Assembly (NCBI GenBank): GCA_029248825.1
Contig: JAQWIP010000102.1
Location: 1-64,000 of the forward strand
Length of the DNA: 64,000 bases
Origin: Alphaproteobacteria bacterium
Lineage (GTDB): Bacteria > Pseudomonadota > Alphaproteobacteria > RS24
Direction of reading: 5' to 3'
Shown: positions 44,489-54,922 of the stretch, one piece after another
Numbering within the stretch: the first letter of the stretch is position 1
How the letters are laid out: each line of letters opens with the position of its first letter
Translations under genes and position numbers: made by a program
The notes under the pieces: generated by a model
Databases searched by the model: none
Told to the model about the DNA's origin: nothing
What the model saw: the letters and a program-made list of their open reading frames with translations, nothing else

Positions 44489-45543
44489 AACTACAAGCCT
44501 ATAAAGTTGACGCCTATGTGTCCGCTCTCAAAGCCAGCACCGCCCCCGCTTTGATTTTAATCTATGGCCCCGACCATGGCGGCGTGCGCGAGACCTCGAA
44601 AACAATCTTGAAACGGTTTTTGGGCAAAGACTATGACCCCCTGCAATATGTCTCGCTCGCCGATACGCAATTATCCGGCCAGCCCGGTTTGCTGGCCGAT
44701 GAGGCGGCGGCCATGCCGATGTTTGGCGACGAGAAAATTATCGTCGTCACCGGCGCCGCCGGCGCGGCGCCCGAAGCCGCCCGTCTTTATTTGGAAACGC
44801 TGAACGAGGCGACCTCGAAAGCCGCGCTGGTGGTCATCGAAGCGGGCAATCTTAAGCCGTCTTCGGGTTTGCGAAAATTGGCCGAAAAAGACGACCGCGC
44901 CATGGCCTTGCCTTGTTATGAATTGGAAGCGCGCGACATTACGCAGTTGGCGCGCAGTTTCATGGAGGCCGAAAACTACCGCATCGAAGCGCAAGCTTTG
45001 GAAATGCTGGCGGCGCGTTTGGCCACCGATCGCGGGATTATTCAGCGCGAATTGGAACGCTTGGTTTTATTCAAAGGCGTGCTGGATAAAAACCAAGCGA
45101 CGGGCATGATTACCGCCGAGGACGTCGACGCGGCCTTGGGCGACCAGACCCAAGCGGGGTTTGATAAGCTCATCGATAATGTGGCGCTGGGTCGTCTCGA
45201 TGCCGCCGACCGCGCCGTGGCGCGATTGAGCGAAGCCGGAACGCCCGCCGCCGTGGCGCTGGGGGCGGTGCGGACGCATTTTCAAACCCTGCATCTCGCG
45301 CTCGCGATGATGGAAAAAGGCACGCCGCAATCGCAAGCCTTGAGTGCGTTTAAACCGCCGTTGCATTTTCGCCGCAAACCAAAAGTCGAAGAACAATTGC
45401 GGCTTTGGTCCTCGCGAAAATGTGCGCGCGCGCTATCGATTTTAAACGAAGCCGAAACCGCCTGTCGCGGAGCCACGCCCGGCCTCTCGAAAGCGCAAGC
45501 CGGCCAAGCCCTCTTGCGGATTACCCGCGCGGCAAAATTATAA
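44485..45543 (+). CDS. holA: DNA polymerase III delta subunit
   Basis: HolA is the clamp-loader wrench that opens the beta clamp. The 352-residue protein shows the family's divergent AAA-like fold: PALILIYGPDHGGVRETSK, FGDEKIIVVTGAA, ALPCYELEARDITQLARSFM and the C-terminal helical collar. The level of identity to well-studied HolA is low, so the call rests on these motifs and on the leuS-lptE-holA order. Its ATG overlaps the lptE stop (ATGA). It converges on parB, with 1 bp between. Confidence 0.9.
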   Translation: MKLQAYKVDAYVSALKASTAPALILIYGPDHGGVRETSKTILKRFLGKDYDPLQYVSLADTQLSGQPGLLADEAAAMPMFGDEKIIVVTGAAGAAPEAARLYLETLNEATSKAALVVIEAGNLKPSSGLRKLAEKDDRAMALPCYELEARDITQLARSFMEAENYRIEAQALEMLAARLATDRGIIQRELERLVLFKGVLDKNQATGMITAEDVDAALGDQTQAGFDKLIDNVALGRLDAADRAVARLSEAGTPAAVALGAVRTHFQTLHLALAMMEKGTPQSQALSAFKPPLHFRRKPKVEEQLRLWSSRKCARALSILNEAETACRGATPGLSKAQAGQALLRITRAAKL

Positions 45544-45544
45544 T

Positions 45545-46477
45545 CTAGGTTTCCAAAAGCTTGCTGACCAGAGTGTCCAATTGGTCGAGCGATTTATAGG
45601 TCACGCGAAGCGAGCCGCCTTTATTGTCGCCCTTATCGTCAATCGAAACGCCAAGCCCGAGACTATCGCTAATGGTTTTTTCCAAAGCCCGCGTGTCGGC
45701 ATTTTTTGCATCGGGTGTCGCCGCCTTGGCGTTTGAGGGCGCCGCCTCTTGCTTGTCGGAATTTGCCAAGCCCTCTACCGCGCGCACGCTCAACCCTTCG
45801 GCGATAATTTTCTTCACCAAAGCCGCACCATTGGAAACCCCCAAAAGGGCGCGCGCGTGCCCCATGGAAATCGTGCCTTCGACCAAAGCCTTGCGCACCG
45901 CATCGGGCGCCGCTGTCAGGCGCAACAGATTGGCAATATGGCTGCGGCTTTTGCCAATCGTCTCGGCAAGCTCGGCTTGCGTATAGGCGAAATCATCGAT
46001 AAGTCGTTGATATCCCTCAGCTTCTTCGATTGGGTTTAAATCAGAACGCTGCACGTTCTCGATAATGCCAATCTCCAGCGCGGTCACATCATTGATATCT
46101 TGAACGAGGGTCGGCACTTGATGCAATTTGGCTTTTTGCGCGGCGCGCCAACGCCGCTCGCCAGCGATAATTTCAAACTGGTGTTTTTTACCGGCAATCG
46201 GGCGCACCAAAAGCGGTTGTAAAATGCCTGACTTTTCGACCGAGGCGGCCAGCGCTACCAACTCGCTTTCGGCAAAGTTTTTGCGCGGCTGAAACTTGCC
46301 GGGCTGCAATTGGTCAACCCCGAGATAAACCAAGCCATCGCCGCGGGCGGGCACATCGTCGCGGGCTGTCACGGAAGTGGTTTGGCTCTCGGCTGTTGGC
46401 TCGACCACCGCCTGTTTGGCTGTTTCGCCAATGAGGGCCGATAGGCCTCGGCCAAGGCCGCGTTTTTTATCACTCAT
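45545..46477 (-). CDS. parB: Chromosome partitioning protein ParB
   Basis: The 310-residue CTPase binds parS and spreads along DNA. It has the N-terminal RGLGRGLSALIG motif, the CTP-binding ELVALAASVEKSGILQPLLVR and IIAGERRWRAA, ENVQRSDLNPIEEAEGYQRL, and the DNA-binding helix-turn-helix TQAELAETIGKSRSHIANLL. A C-terminal dimerisation section follows. It overlaps parA by 8 bp. Two perfect parS sites lie 1.5 and 3.5 kb away at 47971 and 49997. Confidence 0.95.
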   Translation of the reverse strand: MSDKKRGLGRGLSALIGETAKQAVVEPTAESQTTSVTARDDVPARGDGLVYLGVDQLQPGKFQPRKNFAESELVALAASVEKSGILQPLLVRPIAGKKHQFEIIAGERRWRAAQKAKLHQVPTLVQDINDVTALEIGIIENVQRSDLNPIEEAEGYQRLIDDFAYTQAELAETIGKSRSHIANLLRLTAAPDAVRKALVEGTISMGHARALLGVSNGAALVKKIIAEGLSVRAVEGLANSDKQEAAPSNAKAATPDAKNADTRALEKTISDSLGLGVSIDDKGDNKGGSLRVTYKSLDQLDTLVSKLLET

Positions 46478-47318
46478 GTGTTTCCCCTGGCGCGGCTTTA
46501 TAGTGGCGCTCTCTTTGAATTAATTCTGACGCTAATTTCATATAGGCTTGCGAGCCGCTGCATTTGTGATCGTAAAGCAAAGCGGGCTTGCCAAAACTTG
46601 GCGCTTCGGACACGCGCACATTGCGCGGAATAATCGTCTCATAAACCAGCGTTTCAAAATGCCCACGCACATCATCTTCGACTTGCGTCGACAGATTATT
46701 GCGCGCGTCATACATGGTCAGCACAATGCCCTGAATATCCAGCGTGGCGTTGAGACTGTCTTTCACTTGCTCGATGGTTTGCAACAATTGGCTCAAGCCT
46801 TCGAGCGCGAAAAATTCGCATTGCAACGGCACTAAAACAGATTGCGCCGCCACCATAGCGTTTAGCGTCAACATGTTCAGCGACGGCGGGCAATCGATAA
46901 ACACATAAGCATAAGCCGCACCGCTATCGCGGGCAAAAGCCTCCAGCTCATCTTTCAGCCGATGCAAGCGGCGCGGGTTTTCGGCCAGCTCTACTTCCAC
47001 ACCCAAGAGATCCATACTGGCGGGCACTAAATCTAGCCCGGGCACAACGCTTGGCATAATCGCCTCGACCATTGGCACTTCGCCGAGCAGCACTTCAAAG
47101 CTTGTGGTCTCGCGGCCTTCGCGGTCGACGCCCAAACCCGTCGAGGCATTGCCTTGCGGGTCGAGATCGACCAGCAGCACTTTTTCGCCGATGGCGGCCA
47201 AAGCCGTGCTGAGGTTAATCGCCGTCGTGGTTTTGCCAACGCCGCCCTTTTGGTTGGCCAGACAAATAAACCGAGGCGTCCCGGTTTTTTGGGATAACGG
47301 GGGGTCTTGCGAACTCAT
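46470..47318 (-). CDS. parA: Chromosome partitioning ATPase ParA
   Basis: The 282-residue deviant Walker ATPase segregates origins. It has KGGVGKTTTAINLSTALA (deviant Walker A with signature Lys), LLVDLDPQGNASTGLG, VFIDCPPSLNMLTLNA and the C-terminal GKPALLYDHKCSGSQAYMKLA. I use ATG 47318. A TTG at 47336 would place the ribosome site inside the gene. It lies 46 bp from the rsmG stop, on the same strand as mnmG-rsmG-parA-parB. Confidence 0.96.
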   Translation of the reverse strand: MSSQDPPLSQKTGTPRFICLANQKGGVGKTTTAINLSTALAAIGEKVLLVDLDPQGNASTGLGVDREGRETTSFEVLLGEVPMVEAIMPSVVPGLDLVPASMDLLGVEVELAENPRRLHRLKDELEAFARDSGAAYAYVFIDCPPSLNMLTLNAMVAAQSVLVPLQCEFFALEGLSQLLQTIEQVKDSLNATLDIQGIVLTMYDARNNLSTQVEDDVRGHFETLVYETIIPRNVRVSEAPSFGKPALLYDHKCSGSQAYMKLASELIQRERHYKAAPGETHE

Positions 47319-47364
47319 AAGCGTGTTTTTCTCCAAAAAGCGGCTGCTTCAACCCTTGTCTGGT

Positions 47365-48024
47365 TTAGCCTTGGCGCGCCGATAGGGCTTTAATTTCAAT
47401 CAATCTCGCGTCCGCATCGGTACGGCTTTCATGCGCAATCGTCTCAAGTTTCCAATATTGTTGGGCTTGCGTCAATTCTTCTTGCCAATCTCGCCCCTTA
47501 TGCAGCAGCGCAATTGTGGATGGATTGAAAAACGGCGCCATAAGCCCTGCCAACCCTTGCATAGACGCCAAAGCCCGCGCGGTAATTACGTCGACCTCGG
47601 CCAAAGCCTCCGGCAAAGCCTCGCTCAACGCCTCAATCCGCATATGATGCACCGTGGCTGGCGCACCGGTGTCGCGCAAGACGGCGCGCAGAAAACTGAC
47701 TTTCTTGCGGTCGCTCTCCACCAAATGCACTTGTGCTTGGGGCGCGCCCTCGGGTCTATCGGCCAAGAGAATAGCCAGAACCAGCCCAGGAAACCCCGCG
47801 CCGCTGCCGATATCCAACCAGATGCGTGCGGTTTTGGGCGCCAAATCAAGAATTTGCGCGCAATCGGCCACATGGCGATGCCAATATTGCGCCAAAGTGG
47901 ACGGCCCCACTAAGTTCACCGATTTTTGCCATTTGCCCAATAAAGCTTGATAGGTGGTCAGATGCACCATTGTTTCACGTGAAACATTGAATTGCTCGGC
48001 AAAGGCTTGCGCATTCATTTCCAT
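47365..48024 (-). CDS. rsmG: 16S rRNA (guanine-527-N7) methyltransferase
   Basis: The 219-residue SAM enzyme has DIGSGAGFPGLVLAILLA and VHLVESDRKKVSFLRAVLRD, and VDVITARALASMQGLAGL. It modifies G527 of 16S rRNA. The sequence contains a perfect parS (47971-47986) that encodes NVSRETM near the N terminus. ATG 48024 (MEMNAQ) is used, and 48018 is an alternative. The frame is open to 48078, antisense to mnmG's end. It lies 7 bp past the mnmG stop. Confidence 0.93.
   Translation of the reverse strand: MEMNAQAFAEQFNVSRETMVHLTTYQALLGKWQKSVNLVGPSTLAQYWHRHVADCAQILDLAPKTARIWLDIGSGAGFPGLVLAILLADRPEGAPQAQVHLVESDRKKVSFLRAVLRDTGAPATVHHMRIEALSEALPEALAEVDVITARALASMQGLAGLMAPFFNPSTIALLHKGRDWQEELTQAQQYWKLETIAHESRTDADARLIEIKALSARQG
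47971..47986. promoter_or_regulatory. parS centromere site 1
   Basis: TGTTTCACGTGAAACA, a perfect palindrome identical to the canonical ParB-binding parS. It lies inside the rsmG coding sequence about 1.5 kb from parB and about 8.6 kb from the candidate oriC. Confidence 0.95.
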
Positions 48025-48031
48025 GGTCGGC

Positions 48032-49927
48032 CTATGTCTCGGAAGACTTGGTAGGCGCGCGCTGGTTTTTGCGCGCATGGTGCAGTAAAAGCGTCAAGGC
48101 GGCGGGCGTCATGCCGTCCATCCGCGCCGCTTGTCCTAGCGTTACCGGTCGGGCGGCGGCTAATTTTTGACGAACTTCCGTCGCCATGCCTTCCAGCGCC
48201 AAATAATCCATATCGCTTGGCAGGCTTAGCGCTTCGTCGCGGCGAAACGCGTCAATGTCCGCTTGTTGGCGATCGAGATAGCCAGCATAAAGCGCATCGG
48301 TTTCGATTTGCTGGCGGATCTCGCGCGACCAATCGCCCATTTCTGGCCAGACGGCTTGCAAATCTTTCCAATCAATCGACGGATAGGCCAAAAGCTCGCT
48401 CATCGTGCGGCGCAAGCCATCGGCGCGAATATGCATGCCCTTGGCGCCCGCCTCATTGGGAGTCATTGTCCAAGAAGCCGCTTTTGTGCGCGCCGCCGTC
48501 AGGACCGCCATTTTGGCGCGAAACGCTTTGGCACGGCGCGGGCCGACAATCCCAGCGGCAATGCCTTTTTCGGTCAAGCGCTGATCGGCATTATCGGCGC
48601 GCAAGCTTAAGCGGTATTCCGCCCGCGCCGTAAACATCCGATACGGCTCGGAAACGCCCTTGGTCACCAAGTCGTCAATCATCACGCCGAGATAGGCTTC
48701 GGCGCGGTCAAAATACACCGCCGCCTCGCCCGCCGCCGCGCGCGCAGCATTCAGACCCGCAACCAGCCCCTGTCCCGCTGCTTCTTCATACCCGGTCGTG
48801 CCATTTATCTGTCCGGCCAAATAAAGCCCGGGCAAAGCTTTCAACTCAAGGCTTGGCAGCAAAGCTTTCGGGTCGACATAATCATATTCAATGGCATAGC
48901 CCGGGCGGATGATTTTGACCTCCTCCAGCCCCACAATCGTGCGGATAAACCTATCCTGCAACTCGGCCGGTAAAGAGGTGGAGATGCCATTGGGATACAC
49001 CGTCGGGTCATCGAGGCCTTCTGGTTCCAAGAAAATCTGATGGCTCTTGCGCTCGGGAAAGCGCGCCACTTTGTCTTCAATGGCCGGGCAATAGCGCGGG
49101 CCAACGCCGGCAATCTGGCCAGAATAAACCGGCGATTGCAGAATATTCTCTTCGATAATATCAAATGTCGCCTGATTGGTATGGGTGATATAGCACACCG
49201 TTTGCGGCACGATAATTTTCTCGGTCAAAAACGAAAACGGCACAGGCGCTTCATCGGCTGGCTGGGCTTCCAGTTTTTCGGTGGCAATCGTGCGGCCATC
49301 TAAGCGCGCGGGCGTTCCGGTTTTCATCCGCCCCATGGTTAAAGCGCCTGTTTGTTCGGCCAGAGCGTAAAGTCGTTTGGAAAGCGTAATGGCGGGCGCC
49401 TCGCCATGGCGCCCGGCCGGCACGCGCTCGGTGCCAATATGAATAATGCCATCCAAAAACGTGCCCGTGGTCAAAACCACTGATGCCGCGCGGTGGGTTT
49501 CGCCGTCTTGCGTCACCACCCCGCAGGCGCGACCCGCTTCTACCAGCACATCATCGACGGGCTGGCCGAGCAGGCTTAGGTTTTCGGTTTCTTGCATCGC
49601 CGCCTGCATGGCCTCGCGATATAGCTTGCGGTCGGCTTGCGTGCGCGGCCCATGCACGGCCGGGCCTTTGCGCCGATTGAGCAGACGAAATTGAATGCCC
49701 GCCTGATCGGCCACCCGCCCCATCAGCCCATCCAGCGCATCGATTTCGCGCACCAAATGGCCTTTGCCAACGCCGCCAATGGCAGGGTTGCAAGACATCT
49801 CGCCAATCGTCTCTAACTTATGGGTGACCAAAAGCGTGCGCGCGCCAAACCGCGCAGCCGCCGCGGCCGCTTCACAGCCTGCGTGGCCTCCGCCAATGAC
49901 AATCACATCCCAGTTGTTTTCGTGCAT
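48032..49927 (-). CDS. mnmG: tRNA uridine-5-carboxymethylaminomethyl modification enzyme MnmG
   Basis: MnmG with MnmE makes the cmnm5 or nm5 group at U34 of certain tRNAs. The 631-residue protein has the FAD motif [64 protein letters not shown], and [18 protein letters not shown]. It is full length. It lies upstream of rsmG and faces away from mnmE. A second parS lies in the 100-bp gap to mnmE. Confidence 0.96.
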   Translation of the reverse strand: MHENNWDVIVIGGGHAGCEAAAAAARFGARTLLVTHKLETIGEMSCNPAIGGVGKGHLVREIDALDGLMGRVADQAGIQFRLLNRRKGPAVHGPRTQADRKLYREAMQAAMQETENLSLLGQPVDDVLVEAGRACGVVTQDGETHRAASVVLTTGTFLDGIIHIGTERVPAGRHGEAPAITLSKRLYALAEQTGALTMGRMKTGTPARLDGRTIATEKLEAQPADEAPVPFSFLTEKIIVPQTVCYITHTNQATFDIIEENILQSPVYSGQIAGVGPRYCPAIEDKVARFPERKSHQIFLEPEGLDDPTVYPNGISTSLPAELQDRFIRTIVGLEEVKIIRPGYAIEYDYVDPKALLPSLELKALPGLYLAGQINGTTGYEEAAGQGLVAGLNAARAAAGEAAVYFDRAEAYLGVMIDDLVTKGVSEPYRMFTARAEYRLSLRADNADQRLTEKGIAAGIVGPRRAKAFRAKMAVLTAARTKAASWTMTPNEAGAKGMHIRADGLRRTMSELLAYPSIDWKDLQAVWPEMGDWSREIRQQIETDALYAGYLDRQQADIDAFRRDEALSLPSDMDYLALEGMATEVRQKLAAARPVTLGQAARMDGMTPAALTLLLHHARKNQRAPTKSSET

Positions 49928-49996
49928 TTACCTGCACTCCCAAATTTAAAGCGGGTCTCAAGCCGCCTTGTAACGCGGCGCAGGGGTCGAGGCAAG

Positions 49997-50012
49997 TGTT
50001 TCACGTGAAACA
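49997..50012. promoter_or_regulatory. parS centromere site 2
   Basis: TGTTTCACGTGAAACA, a second perfect parS, in the mnmG-mnmE gap 15 bp before the mnmE stop. It is the same 16-mer as at 47971. The two sites lie 2 kb apart and about 6.6-8.6 kb from the candidate oriC. Confidence 0.95.
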
Positions 50013-50027
50013 ATTTTACCACGCGCC

Positions 50028-51380
50028 CTACTTACCGATGCAGAAATCCGCAAACACGATATCCAGCAATTGCTCGATATCTACTGCGCCCGTGATGCGC
50101 CCCAAGGCGCGTTGGGCGAGGCGCAAATCTTCCGCCGCTAATTCTAGCCCCGTATCGGCAATCGCCAGCGCGCGTTCTAGCGCGGTGCAGGCCTCGCTCA
50201 AGGCTTGGCGGTGGCGTTCACGCGTTAAAACCGGCGCCTCTTTGGCACCTGTGCGTTGGGTCACCAAGCCTTGCAATGCGGCTAACAGCGCGGTTTCGCC
50301 CTCGCCCGTCAAAGTCGAGAGCGAGAGGGTATCGCCGCCTGCAAACGAGCCAAGCTCGGCTGCTGGCACAGCGCCCAAATCGGCTTTATTGCAAATCACC
50401 AAATCGGCGGCTTGCGTGGCTTCCACCTCGCCTTGGGGCGCGCGCGTGTCGGGCGAGAGAACCAAGAGGCGGATATCGGCCGCCTCAGCCTCCAATTTGG
50501 CGCGGCGCACGCCTTCGCGCTCGATATCGTCGCCCGCCTCGCGCAAGCCTGCCGTATCGACCAAAGTCACCGGCACGCCGCCCAAGACCATAGCCACCTC
50601 AATCACATCGCGTGTGGTGCCTGCACGCGCCGAGACAATGGCCGCGTCTTTTCCAGATAACCTATTGAGAATGCTGGATTTTCCGGCATTTGGCGCGCCC
50701 AGTAAGGCAACCCTAAGGCCATCGCGCAAAGCCAGCCCACGGGTGTCTTGCAGATGCGCTTGCATGGCCGCCGCAAGTTCTGGCACGCCCTCTAAGGCGC
50801 GTTGGCCTAGCCCGCCCGGCAAGTCTTCATCGGCAAATTCAATATCGGCCTCGACATGCGCCAAAGTGGTTTTCAGCGTCTCGCGCCAGCTTTCCATCAA
50901 TTGGCGCAAACTGCCGCTCATTTGCCGAAGCGCTTGGGCTTGTTGCGCGCCGCCCTCGGCATCAATCAAATCGGCAATGGCTTCGGCGCCGGTTAAATCC
51001 ATCTTGGCGTTTAGCACCGCACGGCGGGTAAACTCGCCCGCCTCGGCTGGCGTGCATATCTCGAGCTTCGCCAAAGCCGCCAGAATAGATTGCGTGACCG
51101 CCAGCCCCCCATGCACGTGCAGCTCGGCCATATCTTCGCCGGTAAAACTATGTGGCGCGACAAAGCGCAAAACCAAAGCCTCATCGAGCAGCGCCCCGCC
51201 CTCTGGGTCATAGAGTTTTCGCACAGCCGCTTGGCGCGGTGCAGGCAATTTGTCGACGCCCAAATGCGCGAGAGCCGTCTCGACCTCGGGGCCGCTCAAG
51301 CGAATAACCGCGAGCGCGGCGCGGCCAGCGCCCGTCGATAAAGCAAAAACAGTTTCCGGAGCCTGGTCAGGTCGGCGCAC
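50028..51380 (-). CDS. mnmE: tRNA modification GTPase MnmE
   Basis: The 450-residue protein is the GTPase partner of MnmG. It has the N-terminal tetrahydrofolate domain (PETVFALSTGAGRAALAVIR), and the G domain with VALLGAPNAGKSSILNRLSG and LVDTAGLREAGDDIE. The C terminus is FADFCIGK, with the conserved Cys. I start at GTG 51380, with GAGGAG just upstream. A TTG at 51401 is in frame. It is divergent from the DUF255 gene by 47 bp. Confidence 0.95.
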   Translation of the reverse strand: MRRPDQAPETVFALSTGAGRAALAVIRLSGPEVETALAHLGVDKLPAPRQAAVRKLYDPEGGALLDEALVLRFVAPHSFTGEDMAELHVHGGLAVTQSILAALAKLEICTPAEAGEFTRRAVLNAKMDLTGAEAIADLIDAEGGAQQAQALRQMSGSLRQLMESWRETLKTTLAHVEADIEFADEDLPGGLGQRALEGVPELAAAMQAHLQDTRGLALRDGLRVALLGAPNAGKSSILNRLSGKDAAIVSARAGTTRDVIEVAMVLGGVPVTLVDTAGLREAGDDIEREGVRRAKLEAEAADIRLLVLSPDTRAPQGEVEATQAADLVICNKADLGAVPAAELGSFAGGDTLSLSTLTGEGETALLAALQGLVTQRTGAKEAPVLTRERHRQALSEACTALERALAIADTGLELAAEDLRLAQRALGRITGAVDIEQLLDIVFADFCIGK

Positions 51381-51427
51381 GCATATCTCCTCTGGCGGCA
51401 AAGCAAATCATCGCTAAACTGCACGAG

Positions 51428-53491
51428 ATGAGCCATCCATTCAAGCGAAACAGACTGGCCGAAGCGACCAGCCCATATCTTTTGCAACATAAAGATAATC
51501 CTGTGCATTGGCAGCCTTGGGAACCCGAAGTGTTTGAAGAAGCGCGCGCGCGAAATTTACCCGTGCTTTTGTCCATCGGGTATGCGGCGTGTCATTGGTG
51601 TCATGTGATGGCGCATGAAAGTTTTGAAGACGAAGAGGTCGCCAAAGTGATGAATGAGAAATTCATCTGTATCAAACTCGACCGCGAAGAGCGCCCCGAC
51701 CTCGACGAGATATATATGACCGCCCTGTCGATGATGGGCGAGCCAGGCGGCTGGCCGCTGACCATGTGTTTAGATGCCGATGCGCGCCCGTTTTGGGGCG
51801 GCACGTATTTTCCCAAATTGCCGAATTATGGCCGCCCGGGGTTTATGCAAATCCTCGAGGAGATATCGCGCATCTGGCACGAGACGCCCGACAAGATAGA
51901 GAAAAACACCCAGACCCTGACACAAGGTTTGCGCGCGCGCGCCAAAGCCGATGCGCGTGGCGACATGCCCGAAGACCTGCCCTCGCGCGCCGCCACCACG
52001 TTGAGCCAGCATATTGATTTACAAAAAGGCGGCTTGCAGGGCGCGCCGAAATTCCCCCAAGCTTTCCTCTATCAATTTCTTTGGCAGCAAGCCCAGCTCG
52101 ACGCCGACACGGATATCCGCAACGCGGTTCTGGTGACTTTGGAAAAAATTTGCCAAGGCGGTATGTATGATCATATCGGCGGCGGCTTTGCCCGCTATAG
52201 CGTCGATGCCGATTGGCTGGTGCCGCATTTTGAAAAAATGCTTTATGACAATGCGCTTTTGGTGCAGCTGATGACACAGGTCTGGCGCGACACCAAAAGC
52301 CCGCTTTTAGCCGCGCGCATCGCCGAGACGCTGGCTTGGGTGACGCGCGAAATGACGCTGGAAACGGGCGCTTTCGCCGCCAGTCTCGACGCCGATACCG
52401 AAGGCATTGAGGGCAAGTTTTATGTCTGGTCGCGCCAAGAAATAGAGCAGCTTTTATCGCCGACCCGAAACGGGGAGGCTTTTTGCCAGACCTATGACAT
52501 CACCGAAGTGGGGAATTTTGAGGGTCACAATATTGCCAATTTGCTCGCCCAAGGCGATGGCGTGCAAACCGATTTAGCGACAGCGCGTGCGCTTCTTTTA
52601 CAAGCGCGCAACCAACGCATTGCGCCGGGGCGCGATGATAAAATTCTGGCCGATTGGAACGCCATGATGATTGCGGCCATGGCACAAGCCGGCCTCGCTT
52701 TCGGTCGCGACGATTGGTTGAGCCAAGCCAAAACAGCCTTTGTTGCCGCCCGCCAAGCGCTTACCGATGCCCAGGGTAATTTGCGTCATAGCGCGCGCGA
52801 GGGGCGGGTTTTAGCGGTCTCTTTATCCAGCGATTATGCTTTTCTGGGGCAGGCGGCCTTGGCGCTTTACCAAGCCACCCGTGAGGTGGCCTATCTCGAC
52901 TATGCGAAACTATGCGCCGATAGTCTGCACGCAGATTTTTATGATGACCCAAATCTAGGTGGGCGCGGCGGCTATCTGACCAATCGCCAATCTGAAGCCA
53001 AAGATGTTTTGGTCAACAATCGACCCGTGCAAGATAATGCTATGCCGTCTGGCAATGCCGCGATTTATCAGCTGTTCGCCTCACTGGCCACGCTGACGGG
53101 CGAGGCGTCTTATCGCGCGCTTGGACAAGATTTGTTCACCGCTTTGGCCGGACATTTGGCCAGCCAATATACATCTATGACGTCGCTTTTGGTCGCCCGC
53201 CAGATGGATGAAAACAGCCTGACGATTATTTTGATTGGCGATGTCGAGGGGATAAAGGTCTTGGAAAAAGCCGCCCGCCAACACCGTGTGTTTAGCGCCC
53301 ATATTTTGGTTTTATCGCCCGAGGCGCAGCTTTCCCCCACGCATCCCGCGCATGGCAAAACACAAGTCGACGCAAAGCCCACGGCCTATGTTTGCCCGGG
53401 GCAAACCTGTTTAGCGCCGATAACCGACCCGCAAGCTTTGGTAGAGCAGCTAGACGCGGTTATCAAAGCGCGCCAAAAACGAGCTGATTAA
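51428..53491 (+). CDS. Thioredoxin-domain DUF255 (SSP411/YyaL-like) protein
   Basis: The 687-residue protein has an N-terminal thioredoxin-like domain with [18 protein letters not shown], followed by a long six-hairpin-glycosidase-like region ([49 protein letters not shown]). The family is widely conserved but its reaction is unproven. It has no signal peptide. The stop overlaps the convergent rho stop by four bases (TTAA), with no terminator between. Confidence 0.87.
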   Translation: MSHPFKRNRLAEATSPYLLQHKDNPVHWQPWEPEVFEEARARNLPVLLSIGYAACHWCHVMAHESFEDEEVAKVMNEKFICIKLDREERPDLDEIYMTALSMMGEPGGWPLTMCLDADARPFWGGTYFPKLPNYGRPGFMQILEEISRIWHETPDKIEKNTQTLTQGLRARAKADARGDMPEDLPSRAATTLSQHIDLQKGGLQGAPKFPQAFLYQFLWQQAQLDADTDIRNAVLVTLEKICQGGMYDHIGGGFARYSVDADWLVPHFEKMLYDNALLVQLMTQVWRDTKSPLLAARIAETLAWVTREMTLETGAFAASLDADTEGIEGKFYVWSRQEIEQLLSPTRNGEAFCQTYDITEVGNFEGHNIANLLAQGDGVQTDLATARALLLQARNQRIAPGRDDKILADWNAMMIAAMAQAGLAFGRDDWLSQAKTAFVAARQALTDAQGNLRHSAREGRVLAVSLSSDYAFLGQAALALYQATREVAYLDYAKLCADSLHADFYDDPNLGGRGGYLTNRQSEAKDVLVNNRPVQDNAMPSGNAAIYQLFASLATLTGEASYRALGQDLFTALAGHLASQYTSMTSLLVARQMDENSLTIILIGDVEGIKVLEKAARQHRVFSAHILVLSPEAQLSPTHPAHGKTQVDAKPTAYVCPGQTCLAPITDPQALVEQLDAVIKARQKRAD

Positions 53492-54777
53492 GTGTTCATC
53501 GAGTCGAAGAACTCGCCGTTGTTTTTGGTGTTCTTCAATTTATCGAGCAAGAATTCGGTCGCGTCCACCGCCCCCATTGGATTGAGGATACGGCGCAACA
53601 CATAGATTTTCGACAGGTCGCCAGCCTCCACAAGCAATTCTTCTTTGCGGGTACCGGACTTCATAATGTCGATGGCTGGGAAAACCCGTTTGTCGGAAAT
53701 CTTGCGATCCAACACAATTTCCGAGTTACCTGTGCCTTTAAATTCTTCAAAAATAACTTCATCCATACGCGAGCCCGTTTCGATAAGCGCGGTGGAGATA
53801 ATCGTCAGCGAGCCGCCCTCTTCGATGTTCCGCGCGGCGCCAAAAAAGCGTTTCGGGCGTTGCAGCGCATTGGCGTCAACACCACCGGTCAAAACTTTGC
53901 CCGAGCTTGGCACAACTGTATTATAGGCGCGTCCCAAACGCGTGATACTATCCAATAGAATAACCACGTCGCGGCCGTGTTCGACCAAACGCTTGGCTTT
54001 TTCAATCACCATTTCAGCCACTTGCACGTGGCGCGTGGCTGGCTCATCAAAAGTTGAAGACACAACTTCGCCCTGCACCGAACGCTGCATGTCGGTTACC
54101 TCTTCGGGGCGCTCATCGATTAGCAAAACAATGAGATAGCATTCTGGATGATTGCTAGCGATGGATTTGGCGATGTTCTGCATCAGCACCGTTTTACCCG
54201 TGCGCGGCGGCGCCACAATCAGGGCGCGCTGGCCTTTACCGAGCGGGGCGACAATGTCGATGATGCGCGAAGATAAATCTTTGCTGGTCGGGTCTTCCAC
54301 TTCCATGGCAAAAGCGCTGTCTGGATACAGCGGCGTCAGATTATCAAAATGGACTTTTTGGCGCGCTTTTTCTGGGTCTTCAAAATTAATGCCGTTCAAT
54401 TTCAGCAAAGCAAAATAGCGCTCGCCGTCTTTGGGGCCGCGAATTTCGCCTTCGACTGTATCACCTGTGCGCAGCGAGAAGCGGCGGATTTGGCTGGGGC
54501 TGACATAAATATCATCTGGGCCTGGCAGGTAATTGGCATCTGGCGAGCGCAAGAAACCAAATCCATCTTGCAGCACTTCCATCACGCCTTCGCCGATAAT
54601 GGTAATATTATCCTCGGCCAGTTTTTTCAAAATGGCAAACAGCATGTCTTGCTTCAACATAGTCGAAGCGTTTTCAATCTCATGCTCTTCGGCAAACGCC
54701 AATAGCTCGGTCGGCGATTTGCTTTTCAAATGCTCGAGTTTGATCTGGTCTTTCATGTCGTCCATCGTTTTATCCAT
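53488..54777 (-). CDS. rho: Transcription termination factor Rho
   Basis: The 429-residue hexameric helicase has the N-terminal RNA-binding domain ([20 protein letters not shown]), the P-loop [35 protein letters not shown] and the late [13 protein letters not shown] and [17 protein letters not shown]. The start is ambiguous: ATGs at 54777, 54765 and 54756 are all in frame. None has a strong ribosome site, and the last lies closest to the usual N terminus. A good sigma-70 promoter lies at 54877-54905. Confidence 0.96.
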   Translation of the reverse strand: MDKTMDDMKDQIKLEHLKSKSPTELLAFAEEHEIENASTMLKQDMLFAILKKLAEDNITIIGEGVMEVLQDGFGFLRSPDANYLPGPDDIYVSPSQIRRFSLRTGDTVEGEIRGPKDGERYFALLKLNGINFEDPEKARQKVHFDNLTPLYPDSAFAMEVEDPTSKDLSSRIIDIVAPLGKGQRALIVAPPRTGKTVLMQNIAKSIASNHPECYLIVLLIDERPEEVTDMQRSVQGEVVSSTFDEPATRHVQVAEMVIEKAKRLVEHGRDVVILLDSITRLGRAYNTVVPSSGKVLTGGVDANALQRPKRFFGAARNIEEGGSLTIISTALIETGSRMDEVIFEEFKGTGNSEIVLDRKISDKRVFPAIDIMKSGTRKEELLVEAGDLSKIYVLRRILNPMGAVDATEFLLDKLKNTKNNGEFFDSMNT

Positions 54778-54876
54778 AAAGCGGGCGCGCAAAATTTGCG
54801 GCGAAACTGATTTTTTAAAAGGGGGAAGGCTTCAAATGTCGCAAACGACGAAAGAGCCTTTATCGAAGTGAGTTTG

Positions 54877-54905
54877 AGTATAGCGAAAAATACGCGCCTT
54901 CACAA
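54877..54905 (-). promoter_or_regulatory. Sigma-70 promoter of rho
   Basis: On the minus strand TTGTGA (54905-54900) is followed after exactly 17 bp by TATACT (54882-54877). Both hexamers are near consensus. The start would be about 54870, giving a leader of roughly 95-115 bases before rho. rho leaders often autoregulate by Rho-dependent termination, and here it would be the long leader that allows it. Confidence 0.7.
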
Positions 54906-54922
54906 GCGCCCATCAAACCTGT

